From Bilabrum cf. latius (taxonomy: Eukaryota; Bigyra: Bicosoecida; Bigyra; Bicosoecida): DNA of 64,000 nucleotides. Positions 12,301-23,866 of the stretch are shown here, piece by piece. The stretch is from positions 992,001 through 1,056,000 of the forward strand of contig OZ237749.1 of NCBI GenBank assembly GCA_965178125.1, read 5' to 3'. Below the pieces are notes generated by a model. That model saw only the letters and a list, made by a program, of their open reading frames with translations, had not been told where the DNA came from and made no database searches. A program made the translations under genes and the position numbers. Within the stretch, counting starts at the first letter, position 1, and each line of letters begins with the position of its first letter.

Positions 12301-15300
12301 CCGAGGGCTGTGCAGCCAGCGGTAGGCAGTGGATCTAGTGCCATTCCTCGGTCAAATTCTTGCCGCGGAGCAGGACAGAGACGGTGTAAATACGAGCCGG
12401 AGCCAATACTTGAGATCTCAGATTTATCTCCATGAGATGAAGTTGATTGCGTGCCAGTTCCTGCACACGATGCTTGACGTGTGCATTGCAGTGCAAGCCG
12501 CCGGGCTGCGGCGAGGAGAGGCTCAGCATGCCAGTGGCGGCGTCGCTTGGACGCAGGACGAGGCTATTCAGCGCTTGGGCGACGCGGTCCGACTGGCGTA
12601 CAGCTGTCCTGCGAACGCTGGCAAGCATGATCTGCAAAGGACGGTGCTTGATGTGCAGCTGAGGCTGGCTTCATTCCTTCAAGACGTTGCTTCAGCGAGG
12701 AGGAAGGCGTTCTCGCTGCACGCCAGACATATGGATCGCTACAGCGAGCTGTGGGGTGTATTGAGCCATCTGCAGCAGCACGTCGTTGCCCTCCAGCTCA
12801 ATGCCAAACTAGGGGAGTCCGCTGCAGAGGGGAAGCTGATACAGGTGCGCAACGCATCGGCCGCCCTTCGCACAATGCATGACCTGGTCTTGTCGCTTGG
12901 CAGGCTTGTGGACTCCAGCCACATTACGGGCGTGTTCACCGCAGCAGGAGGCGTCGAAACGTTGTTGGAGCTGGTGCTGCTGCTGCCAAAGTACAGACCA
13001 AATGCAAGCGGGGAGGATGTGAACGAGCTCGCGGCGGAGGCCTATGCACCCGCCGGTATGCTCGGGTTGCAAGGGGGGGCCGCCCCCGACTCCATACCGC
13101 CCCTGGTGAGGCAAGTGGCAGACGAGTCCGCAGCGGTGCTGCAGTCGTGCCTGCAACACTCACGAGCGCCCCTGAAGTAGTGCCTTGCACAACTGGATCT
13201 ATTACTGCAGCGGGCCGCCCCTGCGTCCAAGGTGACTCCCATCCTTGTGCTAGTCCTTAGCAGGGTGCATGTCCAGGAGGAAGGGGTCTCAGCCGACTTC
13301 ATTCGGGGAGCTTGCAGTGCACTGCTGGATGCAGCACCGGATGTGCAGCTCTCGCAGCTCGACTTGGTGCGTGCCTTGCTGCGCCCAGGCGGTCAGATCA
13401 ACCCCAGGCACCAAATGATCATTGTGAGAGAACTCACAGCCACCAGCAAGTCCGGAACCAGGCCAACTGGTGCATTGAATGATGCTCCAGGTCAGCGCAA
13501 TCCCATGCTGCAGGTTGTCGGGCTGCACGAGCCCGATCAGCTGAAGAGGATGGTGGAGCTGGCAGACGCTGGGGGGCAGCAATCTGTGGATAGAAGGCAG
13601 CTCGTGCTGGAGCTATTGCGGCTGCTACACGACTCGGCGCCGAACCAGTTGGTGTACGATTCTGGCAAGGCGGTCAGAAGGCACGAAGAGGCAGCCAGGC
13701 TCATTCAGGCGTGCGTGGACTGGCGCGGAATCGTCGCACTACTCGTTTCAGTAGGCTCGTTTGACTTCAAGGCCGCTTTGCTGCGGTTTGTGGAGCAGAT
13801 TTTCGGCTCCAGCGTGGCGAATGGATGGATGGATGGAGCTTCCTTGGTGGTTTCAGCGATGGATGGCCTGACTGCCTCCGAGATTCGCCGCGATGTCGCC
13901 AAAGCAGGGCTCACCAGCGACGAGCGAGCACCGGGGTCAGCGGGGGCTGCCAGCGCCGGTGCATCGTCCCCCGATGCAGGTGCACGCGGGTCTGGATCGC
14001 GACTACGGTCCCCCAGGTCGTTTTCGATGAAGCTGTCGGGTGGTAACGGTGTGAAGCGGGCTACGGGCGGTGACCTTGGCGCAACTAGCAACAGCAAGAC
14101 AGGGTAGCGTGACAATAGCGGAATCTATATTGTGCATGATGTGACGCTGCTGCCGCCTCGCTCCCAAGCTATTGGTCTCATGCTGCGAGACATGTCTGCT
14201 TCCGTCGAACTGTGGTGCCTCGAGGTGCTGCAAGGCCTTGCATGCGGCAGCAACACGGCGCGATCACCACTTGAATCATTCGTCTTTTAGGCTGCCCTGC
14301 CGTTCACTGTGGGGTACTTCCACAGCTCATTCGTGCAGGCTGCCAGTCTTGACCTGCGAATCAAGGTGCGTGAGTACTTTGCCGTGCTTTTGTCAGCTGC
14401 CCAGCTAATCTTGGCAGCAAGTCGGGATGGGTCGGGCGAAGGCGACAACGGGTTGGACGGAGCTGGGCGGCCGGCTTCACCAATGCCTGATGGCCGTAGC
14501 TTTGGCGAGCTGTTTCGTGCACGCGTATCACGCAGACCCGAAGGTCTTGCATGGCTGCGACAGCGATTAAATACTCTTTCCCGTGACGATGTCATGATGC
14601 TATCGAATGCTCTGCTGCACGTTGTGGACCCACAAGGCAAGCAGCGCGCGTCGGGCGCATTCGCAGGACTGGCCAAGCAGGAGTCCGAGATGATACAGAC
14701 GATCAATTCGCTGAGAGACTGCGCCGCTGAATTTGGGTCGCCAGGTCACGGCGATGACACTAGTGGCGGCAATCGCTCATAGGCGGGTCCGGGGCCGCCA
14801 AGTCCGGTCGATCGAACCATGTCTGTGGCCATGCACCGCGAACTAGCCGGCGCGAAGGAGTCGTTAGGCAGCGCCATCTCCGAATTTGTCCGGGCTCTAG
14901 ACACGAGCTAGTTGGTGCAAACGGTCCAGTTGCTCCTGCTCGACTCTCGATCAACGTCATCGGACTCGTCATGGATCGCAACAAGGCCTCGCGTGGTGGT
15001 TACGCTGCTCGAGGCTCTCGCTAGTGTTGCCGGCGAGGAAGGCGGGAGGGACCGCCTCGTGAGGGCCCGGGCTCCCCGACTCGTGGTGGAGTGCATGGCA
15101 GCCGCAGGGCACGCAGCTGGCGGCCGTGCCAACCACGGCGGCGGCAGCGGCGGGCACTCTGCTGTGGTAGAGTCGGCACAGCGACTGGGCAGAGCGATGT
15201 TGGAGGGCGGGTTTGCGCCCGCCCAAGAGGCGTTGCTGGGAGCGGCTGAGTCCAACGGGCAGCTCATGGCAGTCGTTGCTCGTGAATTGGCCGCCCTGCC

Positions 15301-17929
15301 AACGGCCCTCAGTACCAAGCAGGACTCCGTGGGGGCCAGCAGCTCAGATAGAGGAGGGGCTCAGAGCTGGGAGGGCGGGCTGACGCTGCTGTAGTTCGTG
15401 CAGCAGTGCTGTGAGGGCCACAACGCCCGCTTCTAGGACGCGTTTCGGGAGCAAGCCGGCAGCGCCACCCAGCACGATATCGTCACAGCCATCGTGCAAC
15501 TGCTGGGACGGATGTGCATATAGGCAGGGCCGTGGTGGACTGTGCTGGTGTACTGGGACGCATGGTACGAACATGCTGACCTCGCTGTTCACGTGGCAGC
15601 TCTCCTGCAGACTATCGAGACCTTGACGGAGATGCTGCAAGGGCCCAACCGAACCAACCAGCGGATTGCATGTGACTCCAGGCTCCTTGAGACAGTGACC
15701 TGGATTCTGGATGCGTGTAGGAAAGCCTATTTTCACTGCGGCGTGTACACGCAGCCAATTCCTGACGACAACGATTATGGTAGCTGGCAGCAGCTGCAGG
15801 TGTGCACCGATGCGGATCTGGCCAACCGTAGCGATGGACCGGCTACTGTGGCCGACGAGACGTATGACTTGGTAGGTGGAAAGTCTCGGCAAGACATCCT
15901 GCTAGAACTCCAGTACAAGCTTCTCGGTCTCGTACAGGCCCTTGTTGAGGCTGCTCCATCCGCCAGGGCCTCCAAGGTGGCGGCCGGTACGATGCTGCAG
16001 CTGCACGGTCCGTTCCTGCTGGGCCGACTGACTATGGCTGCCACGAAGTCGGCACTCGGGTCAGACGCAAGTGAAAGCGAAGGGCATTTGTAGAGCTCTG
16101 GTGCTGCATCCCGCAGCCTGCACGTCGACACGGTCCGTGTGAGCGGCGAGTCCTTCGGCCAGCTGGCTCACTCTACTTGCGCCGAGGACGTGATCCTTCA
16201 GTGGCTGTGCACGGTAAAGCTTCTGTGCGTGCAGGTTGGTATGCATGGAGAGCTCATAGAACTGGCAGATGGCGCTTCACGGGTGTTGCACCGAGGTTCA
16301 AAGCCTGCCGTAGGGTCTCGAGCGGCCTCGGGCAGGCAGTTGTTGCAATCGCTGGAAGTGGATGAGCGGCAGGCGGGTAGGTCGGTGTTTCTCCACGGTC
16401 ATTTCGATGCCATGAGCCGTGAGGATGGGGCAGTCGTGCAAGAGGCTGCCGGCAAGCTTTTGCAGTTACTGGGGGACGAGCGAGCGAGGACAGTCCTTCA
16501 GCAGTGGGGTCGCCACGTGCGGCAGGTGGACGTTTTAATAAGCGGCGGGCTTGAGTATCTGGTGTTTCCGCTCCCACCAGTCATTCGAAGGCGTAAGCAG
16601 GATCAGGGTTGGCGCGCCTCGCGTGATGCCCTTTTGTTTGACGTTGACCGCAGTAACCAGCAGGCAAAAATCACAGATTTCGCGAGGCGGTACGATGATC
16701 TGCTGGAAGAGCTGTGCTTGTTCCCGTCCATCCGTGGGTCTTGGCTGGCGACGACCTAGTCCACCTGGCAGTCTATTGCATTTGTGCTTGTTCTTTTCAT
16801 ACACGTGGCGTTGCTCTTTTCTGATTCGCCTCTCAGCGATGACGTTGATGATGGGTTCGAGCTGGCTCTGCTGCCGCTTGGCGTCCTGCACGCCGTCGTG
16901 TCGGCAGTACGTCTAGCCAGCGCTGCCAGTTCCCGGGGCCCGCTATGGCTCGGTGAACAGGCAACAGCACTTGCAGGACGTGGTGACGTGCTGCCGGACT
17001 GGGACACGGCTCCCAGCGTTGAGGACAGCGACGATGCTGGCGATCCGGACCCGGCGGGTGGGAGCGTGGTTCTTACCTCCCTCTTCACCTGGGGCGCCTC
17101 GCAGGACATCCTGTACCTGCTCGTTTCTATTGCTGCGACTGCGAGCGGTGTGTGGCAGCTATTCGTGTACCATCTTCTGTTTGATCTTGTTCGACTGAAT
17201 GCCCTGCTGCAGCAGACCCTGTCAGCCGTGCAAGCCTACAGCGGCTCTCTGGCTGCAGTGGGACTCTTTTTCTTTGCGCTCATCTACATGTTTGCTCTGA
17301 TCGGACAGGCGGTCTACAGCCAGGACTACCCGGAAGGCACCTGTGAGACGCTGCTGGAGTGCGTGCTGTTCACCGTGGCGCAGGGCGGGGCGGGGAGCGG
17401 CATGGGCGACATTCTCGAGCGGGTGCTCGACTCACCGAGTGGGGGCAACTCGAGCAGCAGGTCGGCTCGGCAGATTTACGAGGGTCTCGGCGGTGGCAGG
17501 GCTGTGTTTGACGTGGCATTCTTCCTGATCATTCCGCTGACGATGCTCTCGATCATCTCGGGTATCATCATTGATGCCTTTGGCGCGCAGCGAGACTAGT
17601 TCCAGTAGGTACAGTCGGACCAGGAGTCCAAGTGCTTCGTGAGCGGTTTCGAGTCTAGCCACTTTGACAGGGCGGGTCGCGGTTTTGCGTATCACATCTA
17701 GCACGAGCAGAACATGTGGGACTACGTGTACCTGGCGGGGTACCTTCGGCTCAAGGACCCCACCGCATGCTCGGGCCTCGAGTCGCGGGTGAGTGACCTG
17801 ATGCAAAGGCAGCTAACGAGCTACGTTCCAATGGGCATGGCTCGGGTGGGGCGGGTGCAAGGGGAAGCGGAAGCTGATAGCACGAGGGGAGATGAGGCAG
17901 TGGGCAAGGATGTGGGTACTACTGGGTGA
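6314..17929 (+). CDS. IP3R/RyR-family calcium channel with two Cache sensor modules (3,871 aa, single exon)
   Basis: One open frame of 3,872 codons from ATG 6314 (MFGFFSTPDTSN) to TGA 17927-17929, interrupted only by about 25 TAG codons read as Gln. N-terminal IP3R-type trefoil strand VRIGDTLHLLDDATG starts near residue 79. Two Cache/PDC modules follow, about 178-332 (AFEPGVF, WPWYRNPK, MVTYSVP, GVATMDVLL) and 465-591 (AFAPGVY, YDFTKDDWF, WSEPYFDAGGG, MVTYSAP). A Cys cluster lies near 606-655, then MIR-like and RIH-type segments. The RIH-associated stretch CCEGHNARF-TAG-DAFREQ (about 3035) matches the family. Six-TM pore region starts near 3490, filter GSGMGD near 3694, last helix ending GIIIDAFGAQRD, then HEQNMWDY as in IP3 receptors. 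Likely an ER or vacuolar calcium-release channel; ligand unknown. Confidence 0.9.
11933..11966 (+). repeat. GGGTCT hexanucleotide microsatellite inside the channel gene
   Basis: At least five copies of GGGTCT, coding for alternating Ser-Gly in a linker of the IP3R-like channel. In frame, so length changes by whole units would be tolerated. Confidence 0.85.
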
Positions 17930-18045
17930 GGAATGTAATGGGCTGCCTCGCAGGAAAGCACTGGTACAACAGGCGATAATCGACTTGTTGCAGCGCAGCA
18001 TGCGTCTGTATGACGCAGGCATCGCGCAATCCAAGTCACTGCTAA

Positions 18046-18051
18046 AATAAA
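18046..18051 (+). terminator. AATAAA polyadenylation-like signal after the channel gene
   Basis: AATAAA lies about 117 bp after the TGA of the channel gene, in the 264 bp gap (17930-18193) between two convergent genes. Nothing else was recognised in the gap. Whether this organism uses AATAAA is not known. Confidence 0.35.
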
Positions 18052-18193
18052 CACTGTGTAACGATGGGATACAAGCGCCTCGAGCCGGCTGCCGACCGTG
18101 GCACAGGGGCAAAGGCCACAACATAGCTGCAATTGCAAGGCCTGTGCCCCCCTGTGTGCCGCCCTCAGGAGACCAAGGAGAAACACGACACTT

Positions 18194-19453
18194 TTAGGAA
18201 CTGGCACACGCAGGCCCCGAGTAGCCTGGGTCACATACGCACTCGGGGGCCGCCCGTGGATGTGCTCTACCAGAAAGCCCCTGGATGGGAGGCGGCTGCA
18301 GGGAGGCGCACGCCCCGTGGCCGCTGCAGCTCTTTCGACTGCACTCCTCTATCTCCAGCATGAGTTGCTTGGCTAGCGGGGCCTCAGTGGTGTTGAGGTA
18401 AGCCAGGTAGTCCTGCGCGTACTTGCCCCCGCTCCTCCCCGGGGAGCCCCAGAGCAAGGGGCCGTCGCCTAGCGGGGGCAAGTAGCTGCCCCAGAGCAGC
18501 GATGCCATGTCGTCCCCCGTGATCGTCTGCTCTCCGCTGTGGTAGTAGGCCCATCCGAAGGGGCGCGCCCTGGACACGGGCTTGCCTTTTTCTTTCGGGC
18601 CATAGGTGCTGACAAGCCGTACCGTCTCATTGGTGAGCCCCTTGATGTGCTCGCGATTGACGAAGGCGGCCTGGGCGTCGGACCAGTAGAACGGCTTCTC
18701 GAAGAGGTATGCCGTGGGGAAAATGCCAGTGCTCGCTTCCCAGAGAGGGGCAAGTGCGTCGTTCTGCTGTCGAAGCGAAGGCGCGACGCTTGGGTTGTTG
18801 TAGCCGCACTTGGGCTGTGCCGCGAAGATGTCATCGCAATCCATCTCGCCCGAATAGCCTGGGAAGCCGTAAAAACCCCACTTGGCCTTCGGCCGAAGGC
18901 TGCGTGCAGTCTGGAGCGTTCGAACGAAAAAGTTGATTGCGGCAGACTCAAAGTCTTTCTTTGCCTTCGCCTCTGCCTCGATAATCGTTGCGTTCGGGTC
19001 TTGCTGGTATACCAGCTCGAGCGACAGCAGCTGATACCCAATGAAATGGTATCCTGCGTCCGTGTCTGTGTTATCGTCCCATCTTGGCGACCAAGCTTCG
19101 AAATCAAGCACTGCGTTCCCGTCAAAATCGGGGTCAGGGATCCAATCAACAAGTTGCTTCTTGAGCAGGTCCAAATGCAGGCTGATGTTTGCGGCTTGTG
19201 GAACACCCCCATTCACACGGGCTGATGCATTCGGAAAGACTGTTGGGAAGAGGCCCTAACTCCAAGATTTGCATCCAGGCAGCCGGCATCCGCCGCCCGT
19301 CTGAGAGAAGGAGCAGTTTGCAATACCAGCGTCTGCGTAGAGGGCATTAGCTTGCGTCGCTATTGATGCGGGAAGGGACAAATCGCAATACGGTTGGAAG
19401 TATTGCGCTGCAAATATAACACTGATATGTAGCAGAGCCACAGCCACCAGCAT
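18194..19453 (-). CDS. Secreted hyaluronidase-like glycoside hydrolase, GH56 (419 aa)
   Basis: Start ATG 19453 gives a hydrophobic signal peptide, MLVAVALLHISVIFAA. The fold shows GH56 landmarks: GLFPTVFPN, NGGVPQAANISLHL, IPDPDFDGNAVLDFEAWSP with the catalytic-type Asp117-Phe-Glu119 matching the D-W-E signature of animal hyaluronidases, then WGFYGFPG and a Cys-rich EGF-like tail (CSGHGAC...CVCDPGYSGPAC). One in-frame TAG (19256-19258, before GLFPT) is read as Gln. The stop is TAA, one of only three TAA stops in the window. Expected to act outside the cell or in the endomembrane system on hyaluronan- or chondroitin-like glycans; the substrate is inferred. 419 aa is close to the animal enzymes plus EGF-like domain. 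Confidence 0.88.
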
Positions 19454-19580
19454 GATATGCAACTGTTGGCGATCAGTCCGCCAATGGATTGTGTGCCCGA
19501 GTCAACTCGTCACACAGCTACGAATCGAGCACAACGGCCAGTAGACTCTCTAGATCAACTAAACAACAAAACAGGCACAA

Positions 19581-21953
19581 TCACTCGCCTCCCACCCTTT
19601 TCCCCACCCTGATGCGCACCTTGTAGCCATGCCCGTCCGCCCGGTGCCTGCCCCCGTCGACAGAGCCAAGGTCTGAACCACTCTCCGTGCCAGAGGCAGT
19701 CCCAACAGTGGAAGCCAGGCCGTCGTTGCCATCGCCATGACGCCTCGTCAAGCGCGCCCCCTCGATGGCGTGCAGCTTGCGCAGCAGCTGCAGCTCCTCC
19801 AGCATGGATCCCAGCACCCTGCAGCTCTCCTCCAGCCCGGGCCCTAGATCTGCCGCCCTCCTCTCAGGCCCACGCCCACCACTACCCGCGCCTGTGCCTC
19901 CGCCGCGCATCTGCCCGCCCTTGCCCATGCCTATGCCCTTGGTGCCGCCACTGCCCCCACTTGACTTGCCGCCATCGTCGGCACCCCCACTTCCGGTCTG
20001 CCTGACACCATCCCCATCCCCATCCCCACCACCTCGACCCTAGCTGTCTCCCAGGTACGCGGACCCAAGCAGGGAACACGCATGCGCCGCAAAGCCATCC
20101 AGGGCAGGCAGCAGCAGAGCGGCGCCTACGAGCCGCCGCAGTCGGGGCATCAGCTCCCGCCGGTCTGTGCACCCCACCATCCGGCAAGCCTCAACCAGCA
20201 TCTCGCTGTCCCCTACCCATGCCTCGCCCGCCTCCTTGCCCTCGCCCTCGCCATACCCCACCCCCGCACCATCGCCGCCCCGGATGTTCCCCAGCTCGAA
20301 TGCCTCCGTGTCCCCGCCCAGCCCGGCCTCAGGGCCCCTCCCAAACGCACCTGCGTGCACTGCACCCCCTTCCTGCCTCCAGGCGTTGTGAACAGCCGAC
20401 ATGTCTTCCTCCCCTGCAGTGCGCTGCACTCCAGCCAGCGGGTCTGCCAGCGATCCCGGCAGCAGCGAATGCCGGAACATGTCCGTCAGCGGAGGCACGA
20501 TGGCGCCGCGCGCTGCGGAACCTAGCACCCGCCCCACGACCGGATCGCCAGCGCACCGCAGGGCGAGGTCGAGGGGGGTGGGACGGGAGGCAGGCGGGCC
20601 CAGGGAGGAGGAGAGACCTGATAACGGAGGCGGCTGCCCGACTCGCTCGTAGGCGCTGGCCCCAGTGTCGCGGGAACGGGCGACGGCCCTGGACCCGGCG
20701 GCTCGGTGCGTCCAATCGGCATCCAGGGCTGCCGCACTACCGTCGACTTGGCGACCTGCTCGCGCCCTCATGCGGTGCATCGCACGGTCCTGCCGCGCCT
20801 GCCGCCGAGTGGCCGAGGACCGCTCTCGGAAGGCTGTCGGGGCTACAGCGGGGGCGGCTGGCATGGCTGTCCGAGCGGATGGGGGCTGTGTGCCCTTTCT
20901 CGGCTGCAGTGCCCCTTTAGCTGCGGCGGCCGCCCGTTGCCCGTAGGCTCCGGCATGCGCCTGGGAGCTGACGAGTGCGAGGTACAGGGCCTCGGTGCGT
21001 CGCTGGGCGGCTCGCAGCTGGGACAGGGGCACTGTTCCGGGAGCGGGGGCTGGGTGCACTGCAGTGGGTTGCAGGTGGTCCGGGACGGGGCCTCTTGTCG
21101 CGTCATAGCTGCTGTACTACTAGGCTGAGGTCGGCCGCACGTGCCGCCGCGGGTCGTCACCACGACGCTTGGGCTTGGCAGGCGGCTTCTCTCCCCTTGT
21201 CCCAGCCTGCCTTCGCTGCCGATCGCTGCTGCTGGGATCGCTCCTGGCACTATGGATCCTGACAGGTGGTGTTGCATGCTGTGCGTCCAAACGGCCTGCT
21301 TCTGACGCTGCCTCAGGCTGGGGCGACTGCCGGTCCTCTGCGGTCTTCGGCGAGGATCGCGAGGAGCTTCGCGCTAACGAGATCGCCCCGCCATGGGGCT
21401 CCCGGCGTGAGCTTGGTATGCTAGATGCAATACTGCTTCGATCGGAACTTGAGCCAGTTTTTGGCCACTGGGATTGCACAGGCCTGCCGGGGTGTTGTGG
21501 CGGAGTGGCCGGTCGCGAAGAATGTCTAGATCCCTACGCAGACAGTCTTCCGGCAAGCGCTGCCGTCAATCGATCAATAGCATCTAATTGCTTTGGTCCC
21601 CGGGAGGGTATCGTATCTGAGCCGGAGCTCAGCGTTACTTTGCCCCGAAGCTTGCTCCGAAACTCGCCAGCGGAGCTGCTGCCCTCCCTGTCAGAGCTTC
21701 CGTCACTTTCCGAACGGCTAGCAGCGTCCCCAGTTTGCATCAAGTAGCTAAATCGAGGATGGCTTGCAGTCACGCTTGACATGGTGCTTTCAGGTGCTCG
21801 GTGTACGCTGTATTCAGTCGCAGGACGCACGGTCAAAGCTCTGGCTGACGGCGCTATTGAAGTTGGAGATAGGGTGCTCATCACTACCCTCCTCGCATTT
21901 TCGAGCAAATGGACATCTGATTGACCTAAATTGGTGGCATCACTCTCGTCCAT
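19581..21953 (-). CDS. Unknown 790-aa low-complexity protein
   Basis: One frame from ATG 21953 (MDESDATNLGQSDVHL) to TGA 19581-19583, with TAG codons read as Gln near 21534, 21120 (two in a row) and 20040. I recognise no domain. The N-terminal third is Ser/Arg/Pro-rich; the middle has an Ala-rich helix (LRAAQRRTEALYLALVSSQ) and a region with DPLAGVQRTAGEEDMSAVHN; near the C-terminus come ELMPRLRRLVGAALLLPAL and a predicted helix SMLEELQLLRKLHAIEGA. The last residues (YKVRIRVGKRVGG) are basic. An in-frame ATG at 22043 would start it almost on top of the upstream gene's stop, so 21953 is preferred. Same strand as the LENG1-like gene 93 bp upstream. Function unknown. Confidence 0.7.
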
Positions 21954-22046
21954 GGCAGGCAACTTTGCGATCTGGTCATCAATCCTGGATCGGCGACCAA
22001 CGGCTCGCGACAGCCGGTTGCAACCATATCCCGGCAGCATCATCTG

Positions 22047-23741
22047 TCAAGCCTTGCCGAAGCTTTTCCACAGCTTTTTGGCGGCATCTGACATTTCTGC
22101 AGATTTTGGTGCGCTGGTTTCCTCCACTGAGTGCATGTCTGCCCGCCGCCGCTTGGGTGCAGGCTCTCGCCTCCCCAACTCACGGAGCTCTGCAGCCCTG
22201 TCAACGCCAATGCCAGAGCCAGAGCCAGAGCCAGCGCTGGGACCCTACGGCGGGCTGCTGCCACTATCATGCCTTCTGTCGCTCCTAGTATTTATCCTGC
22301 CATGGTGCCTCCGTGCATCTTGACGGCCCCGCTTCCGGCTCGATCGATCCCCAGAGCCCCCACCGGCCCCCTCGCCCCGTGTGCTTGCATCAGCTCCTGC
22401 TTCTCTGCTTGCTGCCCTCGATCCCGAGGCACGCCTCCTCTCTACATCCATGCCCCTAGCCCTTCTGCGAGACCTGCCCCTCTCTCCCGCGAACAAATCT
22501 TCCTCCTTTCCTTGACCTTCACGGCGAGTATCATTGCCAGGGCCACGCTCTATTGCTCGGTCTTTATCACGACCTCCATCACGGTCTTGATCACTGCAAT
22601 AGCCGCGGTCTACACCACGAGGGTCGCACCGGCCCGATTCGGATCCGACCGAGGGGCTGCGGCTGGTACTGCGGTGCTTGTGCCTGCGATGTCGACTTGA
22701 GTGGCGGTGGCGGTGCCTGTCTCTGCTCCTCCGAGTCGCAGCCTCTGCTCGTTTCCTTGAGGACCTCGAGCTCGCCGTTCCATGGGAAGCAAGCGCCTCC
22801 GAAACGGCCCTCGCTGCCTCTCCGGCCAGGACCGATGCACCCTCCCTCCGTCTCCGCGCCTCTCTCTCTGATGCCCGTCCCTTCAAACGATCGAGCGGGT
22901 GCCTTCTCCCTGCGGGGCTGGACCCTGCTGCCTTCGATGCTGCCCTGCCATTGCCAGAACTGCCATTGCCAGCGGTGGATCTGCGCGTGGCTCCCAAGGC
23001 ATCTCTCGGGGAATCGCTGGCGGAGGAAGCAGGGGGTGCAGTCGGTAGATTAAGAGCACATGATCCGCCGATAGAGAAAGCGGCAGGATCCTCTTGGACC
23101 TTGTCCGTGGCCCGGCCCATCACTGCCTCGGCAGCTAGCAAGGCGCGCTGCCTCGCCGCATCAAGGCTACCGGGTGGGTTACTCGCAGTTCCGCGGTTCG
23201 ACTTCAACAATGCTGGTGATTTTGAGTACCACGGTGCCTCAATGCCTCCTGTAGCCCCCGCTTTTGCAGCGAACGCCCCCAGCGACAGTGCGCCAGCCAA
23301 GCCTTGTTCGTGGGCTACAGCTTCTGCACGAGCCTGATGAGTCCTTTCCAATTCCCGCCCAGTCCTGTGAGAAGCGATCATATCAAGTCGACGGCGGACG
23401 CTCTCATGGCTGGAACTGCTCCTCTCAACAAGCTAGCCGAGCGAACCTTCAAGCAATCTGAGACCTCCGGCAACTGTCCCGTCGTCCTGAGCGAGTGCAT
23501 CTGACTATCTGGACTCCCGCGAGCCGCTACTACTTAGTTTACTTTCCAGCTGGTCGGATGACTCTACGCTCGCCGGCTTGCTGCCCAACCCAGACCATCG
23601 TGCCGCAGAATCTTGCTGCTGTTTCTGAGCAAACTCTTCTGCAAGCCTCTAGTCCTCAAGCTGCTTATCGTGCCGAACTTTCGCCTCATTGTTTTTATTC
23701 CACACATTCCATGACTTGTGGCGCAATATGTTCAGGGACAT
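22047..23741 (-). CDS. LENG1-like protein with CIR-type N-terminus (564 aa)
   Basis: Starts at ATG 23741 with MSLNILRHKSWNVWNKNN, matching the conserved start of LENG1 proteins (NILPKKSWHV-type) and related to the N-terminal Cir-N motif of pre-mRNA-splicing proteins. Charged helix KVRHDKQLED-TAG-RLAEEFAQ follows. Further LENG1 landmarks are APWYSKSP and HPLDRLKGR; between them and the C-terminus is a long Arg/Ser/His/Asp-rich region typical of splicing factors. Ends LWKSFGKA TGA 22047-22049. TAG codons are read as Gln after LED, in ESR-TAG-SDALA, in GSLG-TAG-LVERS and near 22245. Probable nuclear, spliceosome-associated protein; that role is inferred from the family. Confidence 0.82.
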
Positions 23742-23866
23742 AGCTGCAATGCTGAAGTAAACTATTTGGTCCAGGTGGGCACCGCTCCGAGTTGCCACTG
23801 CCAGTGGTGTATGTGTATCGTGTGTGATGAAGTGTGGAAGTGCAAGCAAGATTAGTGCTGCAGAAA

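Noticed and set aside
15434-15436. UAG coding for Leu, Tyr or Glu, or stop-codon readthrough
   Set aside because: The diagnostic sites (ubiquitin Gln31, lectin QxDxNxVxY, WW T-Q-W, RIH-associated Gln) all call for Gln, and paralogous repeats use CAG. Readthrough cannot explain about 25 TAGs in one gene.
6548-17599. A cluster of separate genes or a pseudogene with many premature stops
   Set aside because: All pieces are in one frame, broken only by TAG, with continuous IP3R homology. Random decay would also give TAA, TGA and frameshifts.
18194-18196. TAA as a second glutamine codon (as in UAR-Gln codes)
   Set aside because: No in-frame TAA was found in more than 40 kb of coding sequence, and TAA directly follows the Urm1 Gly-Gly, where the protein must end.
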